Shown here: positions 57,568-64,000 of the stretch, one piece after another | Numbering within the stretch: position 1 is the first letter of the stretch | How the letters are laid out: each line of letters opens with the position of its first letter | Assembly (NCBI GenBank): GCA_016987375.1 | Contig: PJRA01000313.1 | Location: 3,050,059-3,114,058, forward strand | Reading direction: 5' to 3' | Length of the DNA stretch: 64,000 bases | Source: Brachionus koreanus | Lineage: Eukaryota > Rotifera > Eurotatoria > Ploima > Brachionidae | Program-made: the position numbers and the translations under genes | Notes under the pieces: model-generated | Told to the model about the DNA's origin: nothing | Databases searched by the model: none | The model's input: the letters and a program-made list of their open reading frames with translations, nothing else

Positions 57568-59195
57568 ATGGGCCGAAAAGACATTTCTTTTGTTGATTTA
57601 ACTAACAGAGTAGACTGTTTGGATGTATTGGTCAACCACAATGGAGCTCAAAAAACTTTAAAGTAAAATCTGACATTTAGATGCAGTAATTTAAATGTTT
57701 GCTTAAGATTCAATCCTCATTGGCTCAGATTTAACTGTCAGTCGGACAAAAGCAGAGAGCCTAGCACTGGCCAAAGAACTGTGCCCATTAAAAATGTACC
57801 AACTAATTTGAAAATAAAATCAGCTGTTCGAGATGGTGATTATATCAGAATAGTATGGGATGAGTCATCTAACCAAAGCGACAGTTTAATTTCAATTAAA
57901 TTTTTATTGAACAATAGTCCATCTTTGAATGCCATCGATTTCGATAAACACTATGAAACACTAGATAACCTATGTTTTTTTGATTATAATGAATTTGTTG
58001 TTAATGGAAATAAGAATGAAGATAAGATTTTTGAGTAATTTTAAGCTTTCTTTTTACAATTAACTAGAATTAATTTATTTCTAATATAAATAAAGTTGGA
58101 TGAAGTATTTGGCTGAATATGGCCTCTGTATAGTAAAAAATGTTCCGAATAGGGAAAATATGATTAGAAATTTGGTAGAATTGATCGCTCCGCTAGAAAA
58201 AACAATTTACGGCGAAATATTTGATGTCAGAGTTGATGTTAATCCAGTCAATTTGGCATATTCTGCTGCTCAACTTGAATTTCATAATGATTTGGTCTAC
58301 TACGAATCCCCACCTGGAATCCAATTTTTACACTGCTTAAAGTAATTAATTTGATTATTTTCATTAAAATTTGATTAATTCTTCGAAAAGATTTGATGAA
58401 TCTGTTATCGGTGGAGAAACTTTATTTGTAGATGGTTTTCAAGTTGCTGAAAAATTCAGACGAGAACATCCAAGACTATTTGATGTTTTGACCAAGATTC
58501 CAGCTTCGTTCCAAAAAATTCACAATCACCAAGGACGAAAGATTTTTATCCAACATTCAAAGCCACATATTGTTCTAAACCATAGACAAAAAGTAAAATA
58601 AAAAAAATTAAATATTTTTATTTTAATCCGATCTTAAAATTTAGATAATTGGAGTTAACTGGGGACCAGCTAATGAAGGCCCACTCAGAAACTTGACTGA
58701 GGTAAAATCTTGAATCAATTGTGTCTTAATTGATATTAAAATTGCTTTTAGGAGGAAGTTAGAGCATATTACGAAGCCTATCTTGAATTCTATAAAGCAG
58801 TAAATGATGAAGCAAACATTGTAATTTAAATTTTAAAAAATAAAAAATCACAAATTTTAATAATTTTTTCAAGACTGCCATTAGACTAAATCCTGGTGAA
58901 ACTGTTTGTTTTAACAACAGAAGATTTTTCCATTCTCGTAATGGATTCAAACAACCCAAAGGATCAAGACATTTCCAAGTAATAAGATCGATCAAACTTA
59001 ATATAAAAAACATGCTTGTTTAATAAATAATAATTAAAGGGATGCTACTTGACAATGGATGAATTTAAGAGTGAAGTGTTGGCACGAGAATATGTTCGAA
59101 ATAACAAAGATAAAAATATTGTTATAAATCAATCAGTTGACATAAGCAGCTTACAACTCTTGACCACCAATGTCGGCAACAATGATTACAACTAA
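57568..59195 (+). CDS. gamma-butyrobetaine/trimethyllysine-type dioxygenase, copy 1
   Basis: Eight exons: 57568-57662, 57708-58034, 58096-58341, 58391-58592, 58645-58701, 58752-58820, 58874-58978, 59040-59195; 419 codons. Members of this 2-oxoglutarate/Fe(II) oxygenase family carry out the first (TMLHE) or last (BBOX1) hydroxylation in carnitine synthesis. An N-terminal domain (NPHWLRFNCQSDKSREPSTG) replaces the usual WLRDNCxC and lacks most zinc-binding cysteines. The iron site is LEFHNDLVYY (His 204, Asp 206) and FFHSRN (His 352). Arg 364 in GSRHFQGCYL suits oxoglutarate binding. Other landmarks are GIQFLHCLK and IGGETLFVDGF. The start ATG has a stop codon six bases upstream in frame, so no targeting peptide is predicted and a cytosolic location is inferred. 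Which substrate it uses cannot be told. Confidence 0.85.
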
Positions 59196-59756
59196 CTTTA
59201 AACATATGATTATTTCAATTTTTAATTTTAGAAATCTAAGATTCATTTTAATTACTTTTTTTTTATTGATTTTAAATAAATGATTTTAAAAATTAATAGC
59301 TCTCAGATCTCATAATCTTTACGATCAACTTAGTCTTTTATCAAGCTACAAAACCGGCTTGAACTCTAAAGTCGAAGCCAGCCTCGCATCATGAACAAGA
59401 GCCAATCTCGTTAAAAGCTTTCATCATCGAGCAATCTTGAAAAAAGATTTTATTTAAACTTAAAAAAATATAAGCTATTTTATATATTAAAAGTTCAAAC
59501 CTTCACATTTAAAAATCGTGATAATTATTCCAATAAAGCATTAAAAATAGTCTGAATTGATCAAAAAGTTATTTGTGTGTTTCATTATTTAGTTACTTTA
59601 AGAACAGTAAACAATAGACTTTGAAACTAAATAATTTATAAATGCCTAATTTGTCAATATTGTAGACTTTGAAATTCAATTTTATTATTCAGATCGAGAT
59701 AAAATTTTGTTAAGTTTAAAATTATTTTATTCTTGTTTTTTTTTTTTTAATTAAAA
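59196..59756. other. spacer between the two dioxygenase copies
   Basis: 560 bp. It includes a mildly GC-richer patch (59330-59440) with no open frame. Otherwise AT-rich, without visible repeats that could have mediated the duplication. Confidence 0.4.
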
Positions 59757-61608
59757 ATGTTTAAAAAACTTATTTTGAATCCAATCTCAAAAAATATTTT
59801 CCAAAAAAAGGAGATTTTTAGCAAAGTAATTTTTTTTTGAAGTAAAAGCAAATTAAAAATAAATTCTTAGTTAAATTTTCCAATTAAAACGTATCACAAT
59901 CAAGTAAAAATAATTAACATTGAAAATAAAAGAACTTCATTAGAATTGTTTGTCTCAGTTGACAAAGAAGAAAAATTATTATGGTAGGCTTATCGAGGTT
60001 TTTAACAACTCGTTTTCTAAATCTTCATTTTTTTAAGTTTTGATCCACATTGGCTAAGGTTTAACTGTCAGTCCGAGAATAGTCGTCAAATAGGTACAGG
60101 CCAAAGAATAATTCCAATTCAAAATGTTCCTAAAATACTGCTAATTGACTCCGTTAAAAAAAAAGATGACTGTATAGTAATTAAATGGGATGTAGATTCA
60201 AATCAACCAGATACCATTATACCCATAGAGTTTCTTATAAATAATAATCCTTCTGAATTAGTAAATGATGATCGGTATATTCCATGTAAAGAAATAAAAT
60301 TTTTTGAATATTTTGAATTGGTAGATTCAAATGGAAATCGAAATGAGACAAAAATTTTTGAGTATTTAGATTATTAAATTTCATATGAATCTTTATATTT
60401 ATTTTTAAGATGGCTTAGACACATGATGTTGTATGGTCTAACAATTGTAAAAAATTTACCCACTGAAAAAGACATGATAAAAAATCTTGCAGAACTTATA
60501 TCACCGATTCAAAGTACAATTTATGATCAGCTATTCGATGTTAAAGTAGATCAAAATCCGATAAACATAGCCTATTCTAGCGTTGGTCTTGAATTTCACA
60601 TGGATTTGATGTACTATGAATCGGCACCAGGAATTCAATTTTTACATTGTCTAAAGTAAACCCAATATTAAACTATTAAATATTAATTTAAAATATTATG
60701 TCAGAAATTAAACAAATTTTATTTTGAAAATACAAAGATTTGATCCAGAGATAATAGGTGGTGAATCAATATTTGCCGATGCTTTTCATATAGCTGAATT
60801 GTTTCGACAAAAATATCCAGACTTATTTTCAACATTAACTAAAATACCAGCTACATTTCAAAAAATTCATATAGAAAGGAAAAGACCAGTTTATATGGTT
60901 TATCAGAGACCACACATTGCATTAAATCATAGAGGAAAAGTGAAAAATTTCTGAATTAAAATAATTGATTTACTAAATTTATTAAATTAGATTGTGGCTG
61001 TAAATTGGGCGCCTCCTTTTGAAGGACCTTTGACAAATCTTTCTCCAGTAATTAAAAAAAAAACAAAACATATTTTAAACCAATTTTATAGAAAGAAACA
61101 AAATCGTATTACAGAGCTTATGTCGAATTTGCAAAATTTGTTTATTCATATAATAAAACAGTAGGTTTTTTAAGTTTTTTTTTCTATTTCCTTTAGATTT
61201 AAATTAAGAAAAAAGCAACTAAATTTTTCAAATTAAAATCAAAACTTGAGAAAATTTTAAATAAAAATAAAGTTTTTCTGATTATGGCTTATTTAAAGAT
61301 AGTGTATAGATTAAATCCAGGCGAAGCAGCTTGTTTTAATAATCGAAGGATTTTGCATGCAAGAAACAGCTTCATACCGAATAGTGGTATTAGGCATTTT
61401 CAAGTATGAACACAATTTTTTCAATAAGTTTTACAAATATTCATTAATTTTCTTTTTTTTTCAGGGTTGCTATGTAAATATTGATGAATTCAAAAGTGAA
61501 GCTCTTGTTAAAGAATTTCAGATGAAATATGCTAACGCTAGCAAGAACGTTAATCACATTAAGCTTGATTTAAGAAAAACCATAGTTGGTAATCAAGATT
61601 ACTATTAA
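59757..61608 (+). CDS. gamma-butyrobetaine/trimethyllysine-type dioxygenase, copy 2 with leader
   Basis: Nine exons: 59757-59825, 59871-59983, 60038-60361, 60410-60655, 60738-60939, 60991-61047, 61092-61160, 61299-61403, 61465-61608; 443 codons. Five consecutive exons have exactly the same lengths as in copy 1 (246, 202, 57, 69, 105), so the pair is a tandem duplication. The iron site (LEFHMDLMYY, His 232/Asp 234; ILHARN, His 380) is intact. The first exon encodes MFKKLILNPISKNIFQKKEI and so on: basic, no acidic residue in the first 18, amphipathic, as in a mitochondrial presequence. It joins in phase 0 to LNFPIKTYHNQVK, for which copy 1 has no counterpart. A mitochondrial location, as for TMLHE, is inferred. 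Confidence 0.83.
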
Positions 61609-64000
61609 ATTTTCAACACTTGGAGCTTTTTTTTTGTTCTTTATTTTGAAAAATATCTAAATAAAAGAAAAACAAAATCATTTTCAATCAATTTTTAATA
61701 TCATTTAATTTTGAATTACTTGAAATTGCTATACTTTATTCATATTTATTCAAAAATCAAAAAATCCTTCGTCAGTAAAATACTAATCCTATTAAATTAT
61801 TGCACAAAAAATTGCGTAATTTACTAATTCGGTGTTGGTTTTTGAATTGATAGAGCCATCTGTATTCTTTCAATAATTATAGTCATCTATTACTATTTAC
61901 TAATGCTTTGAAGTTGTTTCAAATTTTAACCAAGATAAAAGCTGAAAAAAATGCGTGTCTTAAAAAACTACTGATATTTTTATAGGATGCTTTGTTTGAG
62001 ATGGTGGATGTGGAAAGAATTTAAGAGAAAAAAATTATCTAAATATAAAGCAAAAAAACGATAATGATAATCAACAAACAAGGTAAATTAATTATAGTTT
62101 AAAATAATGGAATTTGGGGAGAAGCCGATTCAAAAGTATGAGATTAATTATTTATTTCCTTCGAACGATTATAATCATTTATAAAATATTATACAACTTT
62201 CATCAACCAGAAAACAATTCTAATTTTAAACAGTAGCATTATAAAAAATTTTGCTAAATTTTTGTACAAAAGAAAAGATTTTTTATCTTGAATAGATAGT
62301 ACATGTTAGATTGCGTCATCGGACTTACAAGCTATTCCTCTAGAGCTCTAATAGATTCTAAGAACATAAATAAAGGAAGCGTCGAATTGAAATATTTGTT
62401 AAATCATAGCATTGCCTTTAGATCAAGTTTTCATTTGGAATCTTCTTTTTTTTTGCAATAAAATTTAAATTACCAAAAATAATACAAATTAAAGTTCTGC
62501 TAAATTAAATTAGCTTGTTAGATAGGCATTTAATCTCATAAACGCTGCATTTTATTCAAAGCCATCTTTTAGAAAATAATACTGACGCAAGTAATTTTAA
62601 AAATGTAAAAAAACTTGTTATTTTAAATGTCTTAAATAAAAAAACATTTATCTTCCAGCGCTTTATACTAGAGACGAGAGATTATTAGACAAAAGTAATT
62701 TGATATTTATATAAAAATTTCTAAAAATCTCAAATTAGATTAGGAAGCATTTTTTTCTACAGACTAAGCAAAAAACAATTCTTATTTTTATTCTAAAGGC
62801 ATTTAATTTTTTCAAGCTGTTCATTTTCGATTAAAATTACTCCGATTTTTTAATATACTAAATGTTTTTAACAAAATACTTCTGCACTGTCTGTGGTTAG
62901 AGAATTTAATTTTTTTTCAAAAATTTGGCATTTTAAATACAAGTTTTTTGATAGATTACTTGGCTTTTTTCATAGGTTAAACAATTAATTTGGCTTAATT
63001 ATTTAAGTTTGGTTCTAGGCAACTTTTTAAATAAATTTTTTAACACTTGTAAGATTTAGTGCGCTTAATTTTATTTATCTATACAAAGTGTTTGCTCTAT
63101 GAGGATAAGAAAAAAAATGGTTATCATATTAACTTCTTTGAAATCCAAAAATTGTAATTTATTTTGCTCAAGAAATAAATCCTAGAAGGTAGCTTGTTTT
63201 CTTAGAATAAACAACTTTCCTATTAGTACAATAATTTAGGATTAAAAATGACTGCATTATGGAGTTCGAATTCTTATTTAAAAAACAGCATAAGGAAAAA
63301 ATCGATCAAATTTATTTTTATTTTAAAATTAATTTCGAGCTCTAAAAGAACAAATATTCATTTCACTTAGTATTGTTTTATATCTTTTTACAGATAATAA
63401 GAAATAGCTCATCCATCGAGTTAGCTTAATTGCATTCGAACTCAAATTCTAGTTATCAGTAGAAAGAGGCTTATTTTATTTATTTTTTTTTTAATTCTAA
63501 GATGTTTATTAATTTAAAAGAAAAAAATTCAAAGATCAATACATAGTCAAAAATAATTTTTTATTATTTTCTTAAGAAACCTTTCGTTAAAGCAACTTGT
63601 CATGTGTAGAAATAATTCGATTAAGATTAAAATGTTTGCTTCCGTATTTATCAGATTTTGTCATTAAGGGATAAAAATACATGAAAATTCCATATTGTTT
63701 TTATTTTAAATTTGTAATCACTATAATCAAAGTGCTTTCAAAAGAATAAAAAAAGATTAAGTCACAGGTTTTAATAGCATAATTATTAAACAACACAATA
63801 AAATTAAATGATTTTTAGTTACTTTAGAGAGAAGAATTCATTGTTAAACAATTTTATTTAGACTTTATTTGTAATTATAAGATCGTTCTTTTTCAAATTA
63901 TAAAAAAAATTTCTAATTCTTTAGACATTATATTTGAGTTATAATAAAATTAAAAAGTTTAATTAGAAATTTTTTTCCTAAAACTGTTATATGAAGATTA
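61609..64000. other. AT-rich stretch at the right end
   Basis: 3' flank of the second dioxygenase, then 2.4 kb in which I see no exon, RNA gene, clear repeat or mobile element. Confidence 0.5.

Noticed and set aside
1..64000. CRISPR arrays, prophage, operons or other prokaryotic systems
   Set aside because: No spaced direct repeats, no ribosome-binding sites and no clustered prokaryotic genes; all supported genes are eukaryotic with introns or eukaryotic families.

Overview
The window reads as nuclear DNA of a small, intron-bearing metazoan with a very AT-rich genome. Genes carry GT-AG introns, mostly about 40-110 bp with a few of 0.2-1.1 kb. Products are animal-type: telomerase reverse transcriptase, a LEM-domain inner nuclear membrane protein, Aurora kinase, a SPEF1-type ciliary protein, sepiapterin reductase, a BTB-Kelch protein and a TGN38/46-type protein. 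The standard genetic code fits every gene. A rotifer such as a monogonont (Brachionus-like) is my best guess from base composition and intron size, but this is inference.

Layout: 1-11 kb is gene-poor. It holds the 5' end of one minus-strand gene (4.2-4.5 kb), a decayed coding stretch and two non-LTR retrotransposon relics. From 11.5-19 kb lie a 741-residue protein I cannot name and an NCOA5-like RNA-binding protein, both minus. From 21.7-27.3 kb come SPEF1-like (+), SNX22/24-like (-, convergent, 56 bp apart), Aurora kinase (+) and a small secreted protein (+). From 27.6-35.5 kb an apparently intronless TERT (-) lies divergent from MAN1/LEMD3 (+). From 38.6-46.4 kb come tyrosyl-tRNA synthetase (+), a CD225/dispanin protein (-) and a long BTB-BACK-Kelch protein (+). 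From 48-52.5 kb three minus genes follow each other: a type I membrane protein, sepiapterin reductase and lariat debranching enzyme DBR1. From 53.5-61.6 kb on the plus strand lie a TGOLN2 (TGN38/46)-like gene and a tandem pair of gamma-butyrobetaine/trimethyllysine-type dioxygenases. The last 2.4 kb shows nothing. Exons were joined by hand from splice signals, reading phase and family similarity; every multi-exon model given here closes in frame.

The points most worth attention are four. The TGN38/46-like gene has two candidate 3' exons, each encoding a tail with a YxxPhi sorting motif. The tyrosyl-tRNA synthetase has an N-terminal leucine zipper resembling that of arginyl-tRNA synthetase and no C-terminal EMAPII domain. 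The two dioxygenase copies share exon sizes, but only the second has a mitochondrial-type leader exon. Several introns carry short inverted-repeat elements, including a 207-bp one flanked by TTAA on both sides.

The genes are mostly unrelated housekeeping loci, with no operon-like logic. The exception is the dioxygenase pair, which arose by tandem duplication and may serve carnitine synthesis in two compartments.
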